Assembly (NCBI GenBank): GCA_965153455.1
Contig: OZ234494.1
Coordinates: 9,114,001 to 9,178,000 of the forward strand
Origin: Sphagnum compactum
Taxonomy: Eukaryota; Bryophyta; Sphagnopsida; Sphagnales
Length of the DNA: 64,000 bases
Reading direction: 5' to 3'
Every line of letters starts with the position of its first letter. Position 1 is the stretch's first letter. The position numbers were made by a program, and so were the translations under genes. The notes under the pieces were generated by a model, which was not told the DNA's origin, made no database searches, and saw only the letters and a program-made list of their open reading frames with translations. This document shows positions 23,768 to 34,600 of the stretch, in pieces.

Positions 23768-25219
23768 TTAGACAGATGTTTCTGACAACATTTGAAGATC
23801 CCATCTTAAACCTAATCTATCAACATCTTGTGGCTAGATCGTTCTGCAGTCATCAAATTTTGTCACTGCAATTTGATCAAATGTTGCCCTCTTCATTTGC
23901 TCATATCATTTGTTTCGTTTCTTTCACTCTACTCCACAGAAACTTGACAATCTTAATCAGCAGCTGTGCTCAGGTATGTTTGCTAAATCTGTGTATGAAA
24001 CAAATTCCACAATCAGGCAGGCAGCAGATGATCTCTCTTACTGTCAACTAACCCCTCGTGTCACATGCCACAAGTTTCTCCCAACCCACAAGTGAAACTT
24101 TGATGGATCTTGGTGTATAAGAAAGTTTTATCAATGCCTTCTCTTACATCTTTTACTCAGACCAATAATCACATTATCTTTTTCCCACTGTTGGTTGCAT
24201 CAAAAATTAAGAATTGAGACTGTCTCCCACTTGTGCATTGTAGGTGTGTAGGTAGGTATACACAATTGTCACATTTGTTGACACTGCCTCTCAGACAGAC
24301 TGTGGAAGCATGCAAAAAGCTCTTGATTGTTCTTGTTGCATGTACACACCAAAGTTGGGTGGGTACCAATTTTGAACATACCAGTGGGGACTGGTATTGA
24401 ATCTTTGGAAATAGTCATACATTGCATGTTAATGCTATTGAATCTGAAAAAAAATTCATAACAGCATGGTAGTGGTATTAGCATCCAAAGGCTGATTTTT
24501 GGCTGAAATGTTACAAATATATATCTGGTATTGAGACTCATATAGAATTGGTATTAAACTAGTATTGCCTCAAGTGCCTGCCAGTATTGTTCTTGGTATT
24601 AAGTTTAAAATTTTTTCAATGTGTAGTAAGGGTTTAAAAAAATTTGAAATCCAATTTTTTGATACCCTTTCGGTATCAATACTTGGTTGTAGGTAAATTA
24701 ATAGTAGCAATATGAATTGGGTAAGTCAGAATTTATTTTACATAAATAACAGCTTGGATCCATGTATTAGATTTAGGGTTTTCAAAGTGTGGAAATGCTT
24801 TTTTTTTTGTGTCCTATAAAGAGAATAGAATGTTAGGATGGGTAGAATCACACAACAAGAGATAATACAAATAATATTCCACGTACAAGCATCTTGTCCA
24901 ACAAGAATTACAAGGGTGTGAGGTGTTAAAGTCTAAAATGTTGCAAGTATAAAATTTGAGTGAAAATTTGAATGCAGAAAGTAATGCATTTGTAACCCAA
25001 ATTTGTAAGTTTTACATCTTCAAACCCTGTATTCATTCTTCAAAATATCATGCTTTCTTTAGCATGATTTCATTCTCTTCCAACAAATTCTCTTGAGCTA
25101 GTTTTTGTTTGTTGCAATCATTTTATGCATTGCTATGCTAGTTTTGTAAATCATTATTATAAGCTTGTCAAGATTATCAACCTCAAGATGACATCGTCAT
25201 AAGCTAGTGAATACACCTA

Positions 25220-26720
25220 AAATTGAAAAGATTCATTTTGTTTTGATTTGTGAACTTGGGATGTCAAGAATTTGTTTTGCCAAGAACCCCACATTTGGGA
25301 ATCTCAATTGATTACTAGCACTCCACTTCAATGGATTGAATCCATTTGCGTTTTCCACATTGAAACATAGAAAATTTAGTTTTAAGAAGACCTTCAGAAA
25401 CTTTTTATGATGATACAACTTACCTAGACAACCTTTGAAGGTGGTTGAGATAGTGCAGGAATTTAACATGTTGTAGATTGTCTTGGATTTAGAAAACCTA
25501 TAATAATGTTCAATAATGGTAGCAAAACTGGTTCATCATAATATTGCACCAACATAGTTCCTTGATCTTTGCCTATGTGATCCATGATGTAATCCATGCA
25601 TTTAAAGCATAGATCAAATATCAACGTGAACATCATATGAACTTTTTCCTAAAAGTAGTTTGCAAAACCTAGAAAAAGACACGTCATATTAGTAATTTTT
25701 TAAGCCATTTTGCTATACAAAATCTCTATCTCTTGATAAAATTCCTCACACTATAGTGGAGGAACAACAACAATTCAATGGGTATATTCTTTTTTCACCG
25801 TCCCCATGATTGCCAAAGTAACAAATAATGCATTTGATAAAACTCAGTGCCCTTTGCATTGTTTAATAAGCATTGGTGAACAACAAGGTTTAAAGTTTTA
25901 ATTACCATTCACACAATTGCCTATGTAAGACCACTGGGAATTTTAACTTGTAATGATGAACTCTATCACGTGCAGAAGATGTTGATTGCATTAACATATT
26001 CCAAGGTTTCTTGGAACAAAATGACATTTGAAATGAAATGAGTTTTCACAAGGGTTTTTAATTTCTTGTGTTTCATGCTAACCTCATTGCAAGCCTTCTA
26101 CCACTCAATTTTGCCCTTCCTAGACTTCTTGGTTTAAGTGATTGTTTTTAAAGTGCAACTTGGGCGTCTTTCAAACTAACTTCCTTTGTGCATTCAGTAA
26201 TTTTAATCTTGTTGGTAACATATTGACATGCTTTTGACATAACATGACCAAAAACAAAAGTTATCAAATAGTTGAAGTAACTATAATGGTTCACAAGACA
26301 CAATAGAAGTGAAGGCAATGTAGATTAACTCCTTCATCTATAACTTAGGCTATAACTTTTTTTGGTAGGTTGAACTTTACCAACATAACCTTCATTTGTT
26401 TTGCAAGAGTTGCACTAAAAGATTAGGTGTTTCAAACAATCCAACTATTATATAACTAAGAACCAAGTTTTGTTTAATGAAATTGATAATCAAAACGAAG
26501 GTGTTATCTAGACGTCAAAAGTTGTTGTCACAATTGCACACTGACTAATGGCAAAAAACACATACCTCCATGATTTTTTGTAATAGAGTACTAAGAATAT
26601 ATGCTCACGAACAAATTTTCAAAATGAACATTGTATTTGACTATAGAAATGGAGCATTATTTGTTTCAACCAAGGGTTTTCCACAACAAATATGGACATA
26701 TAACTTTTTGTAATCATCAA
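25220..26720 (-). mobile_element. Degraded hAT-family transposase relic
   Basis: On the minus strand the C-terminal dimerisation region is readable at 25233-25469: GFNPLKWSASNQLRFPNVG followed by FLAKQILDIPSSQIKTKR, matching the hAT pattern (P-x-W, RFPNL, AKQxLAIPASS). Further upstream on the same strand are MDHIGKDQGTMLVQYYDEP (about 25520-25610), KVMLVKFNLPKKVIA with IDEGVNL (about 26320-26400, the catalytic-domain 'VKDEGANL' block) and VVENPWLKQIMLHF (about 26640-26690). Stops and frameshifts occur between and within blocks. No BED finger, terminal inverted repeats or 8-bp duplication could be found, so this is an inactive fragment. Confidence 0.72.
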
Positions 26721-29489
26721 CATAAGATGTGTCTTTCCCCCTTTTTTTCTTCTTCTTCTTTTGCCTCTTTATGTGTGTGAAGGAGGAGGAACTTTATAAT
26801 AATAAGAGCTTGTTGGGTTGCATAATGTTTTTTAATGCTGACAGGCCATGAAAGAAGAAGAGCTCAACAACATTGAAGGTTGTCACCTTGTAAAAGTGTG
26901 AACTGTGAGTGTGTGGATTAATTAAAATTTTAATTAAATTTTTATTTTAAAATTATTTATTTATGTTATTTTGGGTTTTTTTGTTTTGTCTTATTTTGTT
27001 GAATTTTTGTTTTTATTATGTTTCTCCACCTCCTCTTTTGTTTCTATTGTCCTTAGCTATAAACCCTAAACTAGATAATTAAAATTTACACTTTATTTAT
27101 ATGCATTGTGCTTAGAATTGTGATGGGTATTTTTTTTATTTGCTTTGTTTTTGTTATAGTTGTTGAATTTGTTGGTTGTTATTAAATTGATTAAAATGGC
27201 ACCTAACACAAAGTTAGAAAATACTCAACCTCCACCAATCATGGATGAGATGGTTTTGATGACAGTTGATGGACTAGTGCATGGTGCAACACAAATGAAT
27301 TAGTGGCATCTATGTTAGAGGATCAAGTTAAATCAAATGTTGGGTGATGGAAATTTTTGTTTAATTTGAACATTATAGAGATAAACAATTACAATTAAGC
27401 ATTATATTTGTTCTTCCTCAAGGTGATCAATTTAACAATTTTCTTTTCAAACCTTCCTCACCTTCCCAAGAAGGTTGGTGGATGTTTTTTTTTTCAAAAT
27501 TTTTGGTGTAATATCTCAATTTTTTGGGATTTTAATTTAATATTTGAATTAGTAGTACCCATGCTTCATACACCCATGTTTGTAACCACTAGTGTGTAGG
27601 ATCACTTTCATTTTAATCCTCCCAACCTTCATCATTGTGTGTAATACTTTCATCATGTTGAACATTGTTTTCATTTCAATATGAAGGTCTAGTGTACAGG
27701 CAATACCCTCTTTATTATCCACCCATAGTTTAATAATTTTGTGCCATACCTTTATCATGTTGACATTGATTCTATTTCCAAACCCAAGGGTCTAGAGTGC
27801 AAAGAATACCCTTGTCGTGTTGACCATAGTGTTAAACAACATAAATAATTATATGAACATAATTTTTATAAATTTAATTCACGTTGTTTAAAGTACAACA
27901 TCAAATTGTTAAATTTAAACCTAGTTGCTTAATTAAACTGAGTACAACATGTAATGCACCAAAATTGATACCTTCATCATAGTGAAAACATTATTTGACA
28001 ACTTAATGCAATGCCCTAATGAGAATATTTCATATGATCTTGATTTTTATAACTTCGTGCACTATCCTCAAAACATTTTAAAACATATTTTTCAAGCTAA
28101 TGCATATTTGCAATATGGGTGATGAAAAATATTTAATCATGTCTTTTAAATATTGCTTGAGTGAACAAGTCCAAGCTCTATGCAATACCTTCAATTTATT
28201 TTATTTTTCATCAATTTCAATAGTTGCGAGATCTAATGGGGTGGCAGCCATGTAGTTAGGTGCAACCAAGTAGGTGAGATTTGGTAGGTACCTACCTAAG
28301 GGGCTAGTATGTAAGAAGGTGAAAGGGCATGCATGTAAGTATATGGGTGGGTAGGTAAGTAAATAGATGGGTGGGAGGGGGAGGTAGGAGGGAGAGAGTC
28401 TATTTTAAATTTGGATGTGTAGGTAAGTAGGTAGGGAAGGGTGAGTGGGATGGGTAGGTGAGAGTAGGTGGGTGTGGAGAAGGTTTCAAAAGAAAATTAA
28501 AAAACTGGATGGGGGCGGAGAGAAAACAAAGTTCCAAAACAAAAACTGAGATAAGGGCTGAGAAAGGGAAAGAAAATAGAGTCGGCTTGCCAAACCACCT
28601 TATTTAGCACAGGGACAGAAAAAAAAATCATATCAGTGGCACCATCCGTCCAGGATGGTGCACTGGTGGGTGCTGGTTCACTTTGGCCATTATGAAACAG
28701 TTTTATGTTGGGTTCCCGTTCCGATGATTGCACAAATGTAATGTTCAAGATATCACAATAAGGTATCTATCTTAGTGATGAAACCCCAGTAAACTTTATT
28801 AAACAAAACACCCAGCCAAGGGGAAAATGAAGGACAAAGAGAGAGGACCAAGTCCGAGCCAAAAACACACACATCTAAAGGGGGCAGAAGGGGGAGTGCA
28901 TCTGGTGTGAACAAATGGTGCCATTATCTTTGCTCATATAATAGGTGCCTGTTCATGCATCTAGCAAAGGAAATCACCTTTTTCTCACATTCTTTTCATG
29001 TGGTATGGGCTTAACAATATTATACATATGTAAAATGTCTTCCACCTATTTATTTTCTAGTTGCTTGTCGTCTTGTTCCAAATGGTCTGGCTTAAAGTCA
29101 ATGAATAATGTCTTCAAACTAATATTGGAATGGCAAATTGCTTTTTGGAATAATCTTACCTTCTAGGTCTAGATTCTTCACCAAGTTTTCCAAATCAGAA
29201 AGTTGGGAGGTCCATGTGCCATATATCTCATATGGTCAGACTCCATTAGGCAACATTTCAACATCAATATAGCCTAAAGGTTTCATCTTGTAAGTACATC
29301 ACGAACAAACAAGCGCATATGATGATGGGAAAAGAAAACATTGATACAAGAGATGACTGAAACTTAGCTGTGGGAAAGAAACACACCATGACCAACATTG
29401 CTTTGAAATGTTGTCAATTCATCACTTTTCAACTAACAACTTTTTCCATCCATATCGTAGTTGTAGTTATGGTAGTTGTTTCCCACAAT
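26721..29489. other. AT-rich spacer
   Basis: No gene is recognised. From about 27560 to 27830 a diverged sequence recurs (TTCATCATGTTGA, GGTCTAGTGTACA-like words, AATACCC) with a spacing near 115 bp. From 28250 to 28470 it is GTAGG/GGTGGGTAGG-rich. A poor MAP-initiated open frame near 27197 is not recognisable. Confidence 0.5.
28653..28688 (+). repeat. Solitary copy of the GGTGCACTGGTGGGTGCTGG terminal repeat
   Basis: This matches the right terminal inverted repeat of the element at 51372-51741 (GGTGGGTGCTGGTTCACT core). A weaker version is at 30154-30183. No partner arm was found close by, so it is either a remnant or a solo end. Confidence 0.65.
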
Positions 29490-29870
29490 TTTGGAAGATG
29501 TTCCCACCACATAAAGCTGATGGCCATCTGGCCCTTTCTTGCAAACCTTCCTCTTTTATATAAACTGCCCCACCAAGAATTATATAATTCATGAAAGACC
29601 TAGGGGGACATCCTAAAAGCTCAAGTTGGGGTTGATTTGCACCATAGTCATCTCCTCTCCTCAGATGGCAATAGAAGTTTTGAAGAGACACCATCAAGTA
29701 TTTGCATCTTGTCTATTACCCATTGCTGCACATGCAATTTCTTCCAAAGGCCTTGATGTAAGATGGGTGTCTCAAGGGGACACTATTGGCAATGCCTCAA
29801 CAAAAGCTAAAAGTCTCCAAGCTTTTGTGTGCCGGCTAGATTCTTCCAAAAATGTTTGAAACGAAGAAAT
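29490..29870 (+). pseudogene. Cytochrome P450 pseudogene fragment (N-terminal region)
   Basis: Two overlapping frames reproduce the start of a plant A-type P450. IWPFLANLPLLYKLPHQELY (29526-29585) corresponds to the 'PIIGNLHLLGKLPHQAL' block. After stops and a frameshift, TIVISSPQMAIEVLKRHHQV and FASCLL (about 29641-29720) correspond to 'TVVVSSPEMAKEVLKTHDLVFAS'. This is followed by ISSKGLDVRW and STKAKSLQAF, the equivalent of 'LLSAKRVQSF'. There is no I-helix, ExxR or haem-binding cysteine loop afterwards. The fragment therefore covers only about the first 120 residues and is interrupted. It cannot encode a working enzyme. Confidence 0.7.
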
Positions 29871-30713
29871 TTCATTCTGGATGCATGTCAGTTTTTAAAA
29901 GACTGCAAGGTAAGATCGCCATGATTTAGGTTGGTTGCTTTCATTACTAGTTGTACCAACCAGGTAGGTAGTAAAACCAGCCATTACCTCCTAGGTAAAA
30001 ACTAATTACTTATTTACGGGTCACCTACTTTCCTACCTATCTAGATCTATATATAGGACCTATGACTTCTTACAGGATGAGTTACCAAGGTGAAACCGGA
30101 TATTAACTCAGTTGAGGTTCAATCCACAACGGAGTCATAATGGGCATGCAGTGAATGGTGCATTGGTCGGTGCACTATGGCCTCCAAGGTCAGGGCACCT
30201 TTAGACAACACCCATGGGACGATTCTTTTTATTAAAAAAATTTAATTGTTTTTCTTCACCCCCAGGATGCATCCTCACTTCACTCCCCCTAATTTCATCA
30301 CCCTTCATGTGATCTCCCATGTAGTTTTAAGACAAATAAAAATCCAATCAGTGCTGTGGGAGGGTGCTGGCTAACATTTCAAGACATTTGGGGCATAGCT
30401 TGGAAAATTAGATCCTAGCATCTAAACCTTAAACCCTAAACCATTTCCGGTGTGGTCTGGTATAGATCGAGCATAGATCTATAAGGTTGATGATGATTAT
30501 AGGTTCGTATGAACATTTCAAAACATTTTCACCTTAGTCTAGAATAGATATGTATTGCTAGATCTAGGATTGATGACGATCTAGTATCATAATGACCTTG
30601 CTGGGAGTTCACAGTGTATTAGGAGGGTGCCTTAAATTCGCATAAAGATCCCCTCTTGACAGAAGAGGTCATCTTACTACCATTCTGGGCAGGCTCTTAC
30701 AGTTTAGTAAGCG

Positions 30714-30723
30714 CCCACGTGGG
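30714..30723. promoter_or_regulatory. G-box palindrome CCCACGTGGG
   Basis: A perfect 10-bp palindrome with a CACGTG core, the binding site of plant bZIP and bHLH factors. It lies in a GC-rich stretch about 0.9 kb upstream of the C2-gene start. A regulatory role is inferred only from the motif and location. Confidence 0.45.
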
Positions 30724-31079
30724 AAGGCCCTTGGAAGGGAGCGTTACCAGAGTACGGCCCTGCCCTTGACTCATGCGGCCTCAAGCTGGCGGGGCCTTTT
30801 GCTGGCAATGCCCGGGAACAATGCCCCAGTCAGCTGGCCTTGCCTATCAAATAACATTTCAGACTGATCCCCGTCTACGGATTCTAGTCTCTCGGCCGCG
30901 ATGCCATATTACGTCTACACTGAATGCTAGGAAACTCCGGCTAGTACGATTGACTTTGGTGCCCGCTCACATAACACCCAAATCCAAAAACAGTGATCAG
31001 TGCCAGCTACGCGGGCAACGCGTCTGATGCAGTCCATCATTTTCTACAGCATCCAGAGCACCAGCCGGAGCAGCTCTTC

Positions 31080-31081
<2 letters not shown>

Positions 31082-31113
<32 letters not shown>

Positions 31114-31143
31114 TATTATCATTATGTTGTTGTTGTTGTTGTA
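31082..31143. repeat. (ATT)n then (TGT)n microsatellite
   Basis: About ten ATT units, an interruption, then six TGT units, about 480 bp upstream of the C2-gene start codon. Confidence 0.9.
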
Positions 31144-31623
31144 GCAGCGCCGACTATCTATCACAGCTAGAAAACTTTATATTATTTCATTGACTTTGAT
31201 GAGTTTGTAGCTTGTACCCAACAGCTGCTGCAGATTTTCCTTTCTTGGATTTGTCTTCTTTTTTTTTGCATCAAGACTCAGCTAATATTGAACTAGAGCA
31301 TAAGGATTCCACTTGCAACTCGTGTGGATCGATCGATATATAGCTTGATTGAATCGGCGGCAGCAACTGGATGGGGGTGCTATATGCTATATACATATAA
31401 TATTTGGAGAAGGATCTCAGCAGCAGGGACTGCAAGTGCGGAATCTACTGGTGTAGTAGTGAGGATCCGATTAAACCGATCAAAGTGGAGAAGGAAATCA
31501 GATAAGCTGCGAGCTTGCAGGAGATTGATGAATCACGTAACTTGCTATAACTTCAGTTTACCAATACGAGGTAGCTGAAAGTCTAGCTCATTTGCAGCTG
31601 CTGTCGACAGTTGTGGGAGGAAG

Positions 31624-34600
31624 ATGCATTTCGAGAAACTGCAAGTGTATGTAGAGGGTGCACTTGGTATAAAAAATCCCAACATTAGTCCAGGTGCCGC
31701 CTCCTCTCTCTCTCTCTCTCTCAAGATTTGTGTCTTTCATTCTTTCTTTCATTCTTTCTTTCTGTGACTAGTATTTCTTCCGCTGTTTTTCAATGTGTAC
31801 CAAAATAGGATGCAATGCAAATACTCCTTTCAGAACAAATTGTCGGCGAGAAAAAAACCTATTGTGCCCACACTCCTCCTCCTGCTGTCAAGGGCTTTGA
31901 TCAGTTGGTAGTCGAAGGCTTCTAGGTAGTTTTTCCCCACACCACCTCAAACACTAGTGCATCTCTGTAGAATCATCGACCATGGGTGGATGGGTGCCGC
32001 TGCTTCTGATGCAGGAGGTGCAGACAAGGCTGCAGGAACTTTTTACTGTGTGTTGACATGTGGTGCACTAGAGTGCAAAACTCTAACCTCCCAAGGTACC
32101 AGTCTTTAATCAACACCAGATTTCTGATCTTCTCTTCTGCACTTCTTAATTTCTTTTCTCAAGGCTAGATTTTTGCTGCCCCAGGTGCTGAGCACTGCAA
32201 CTAAAGTAATATATATATATATATTAAGTCTAGTAGTCTATCATCAATGCCTAAGCAAATTATTATTAACAAAGATTTTGTTTTAATGTTCCCAAAGCAA
32301 AACAAAATAGGGGGAAATTTTTTTAAGATGTTTCGCACAAGATGAAAAGGATCTGGTCCTTCTTACTGTAGTTTTTTATTTATTTTATATTTTGATCTTC
32401 ATAAAAAATAATAAATCAAAAGCTGTTAATTATTGGAGAAAGACTATATTTTAAACCAGTATGACTTTAACTTTTATCATAATCATTCATAAATGTGTTT
32501 TTACATAATAAAAAAAGACAAAATTTTATAAAAATAATTAAATGACGCAGTGACAAAATTTTGGTACACTTAAAAATTAATTGGACCCAATAAATTAAAT
32601 TAAATTATTTTGATTTTTTTCCAAAGAGGGAAACATGATCTCTAGTTTACTATGGTATTACATTTTGTGGCCTATTTTTTTTCCATGTCGAAGCAAATTA
32701 AACCTTTTTTGGGCATTTTGACAATTTAAAGTTGAATTAACAAAACATAGCAAAAGCTCTCCAAGGGAATTGTGGGAACAATATTTTAATTCAATGTTTT
32801 ATTGTAATTTTCCACATTGTGAAAGGGTTTATGGTACAGTTTTGGTGATTGATAAAATATGTAAAATTATTTCAGTATGAAATAAACATCTAAATAACTA
32901 TTTTTTCATTTGACTTTTTGTATTTTATATAAATTTTCAATCTATTATTTTCTAAATGTTTATGGATTTTATGTCCAAAGTAATAAACAAATACATAATT
33001 ATTTTGAATTGATGTCATGAGTTTTGTGAAGACGGAAATGAAGTCATATATGTGTGTGTATGTGTGTGTGTGACTGGTCTTAGACTTTGTGAGTCCATGT
33101 TTATTCACCACACAATGGTGATGATTGTCTTACATTGTGTGCTAGTGATATTCATAAGGTTAATACAAGTTCCTGCATATTTATTCTCCATATGTTGAGT
33201 GTTTTTTAATCAAAAAAAAACTCCTCAAGTAAGTCCACTGGCAAGGACCCCCAACATTAATTGGTATTGAAAAGTAAGTGTCCTAAGTTGGCTATAGCAT
33301 TTTTCTCCTACAAGTGGTGGCCTAGGAACAGGGTTTGTTTTTTTTCTGTTTTGTGATGTAGCAATCATTCATAAGATGATATAGTCAGATTTGGTTACAG
33401 ATTACATATGCAAGTAGAAAAAAAAACAGAATCCTTCTATATTCTTAGCTACCTGCTGAAACTTATCATAAAAATATGGTGATTCGAATTTATCTTTTTC
33501 CAAAATCTGGCAAATTTGGGCCCTTTTTTTTATACTGGAAAATCCTTGGAACATGTCGAAATAATATTTTTCAGGTCAAAATTTGTCGAAATTTTGCCAA
33601 AATAAATACACACTGCCTAGGAAGTGCCTAGATCTAGATGTGCCTAATTTAATCCAAATTTTCTTCTTCTTTTTTCATTTTCTGAAAAAAAAAGAAAATA
33701 AGCTGCGAAGTTGTGAAATTTTGCCACAAATTTTTTGAATAGGTTTGATTTTGTTGAAACAGATTGAATGGAAACTACCTCAATTTTTTTCTTTGCAATC
33801 CCATAGATTTGAGTTTTTGGAGTGGATGTTCTACATCCAAATAGTAATCAGTGGTGTGCTTAATAAAGGAAATGTTTGGAGTGCAGGAAGCCCTAAGGTC
33901 ATTTATCCTTTATGAAGGCTTACCTATACTAAACAAGAGAGATACTTGCAGCCTCAATGATGAAAGTATCAAGAAATTCAAGGTTCTTTTTTTATTAGCT
34001 ATGTCTCTTGAGTGCAAGCCAGCATCATCACTAAGCATTCCCCTCTAAAAACTTACAATAAAGACTCAGGATGCAAAACATTTCTGTAATTAATTGCCTG
34101 AGATTTTTGGTAGAGATTTTTTTTAATTTTTGGAGTTTTTGGGAGACTTTGATTAAGTTAGAGCTAGTGTGGTGGCTATTTGTGTCTGCTATTTGTGATG
34201 AAGGTTATGCCAGTCTGACACTCATATGGTTTTTGACTGCACTCATTCTTCTTGCCCATTAGCCTAGTTTTGATTAATTCTGGAGTTGGTTATAGGAAGG
34301 AACTGTTTGGTTCCAAGTAGTACATGAAATTGGGAATTTGAATGATGGAAGAAGTGAATATAATATTGAGTTGGAATTGACAATCTGAATGATGGACTAA
34401 TTGTTGGAAATATAAATAATTAATATGGCATTGAGAATCTGAATGATGGAAGTTGTGAATCTAGAATGAATATGGAATTGAGAATCTGGAGGAAATTTTC
34501 TGATCAGTTTCCAGGAACTTTGCAGCTATGCTGCTGAAGAGATCAGCATGCTGATATTCTAGGTTTGGGATTAGCTCGTAGCTTTAAGTAAAGAGATATA

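Larger units (their letters stand above)
22784..25232. other. Spacer / RlmN 3' flank
   Basis: Only repeats are recognised here: a three-copy 40-bp array and a MITE-like copy, both listed separately. The remainder becomes AT-rich beyond 24.4 kb and holds no recognisable coding sequence. Confidence 0.55.
29871..31623. other. Upstream region of the C2/GVEY-repeat gene
   Basis: The first part is AT-rich. A GC-richer block at about 30640-31080 precedes the gene and contains the G-box palindrome annotated separately. No coding sequence is recognised. Confidence 0.5.
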
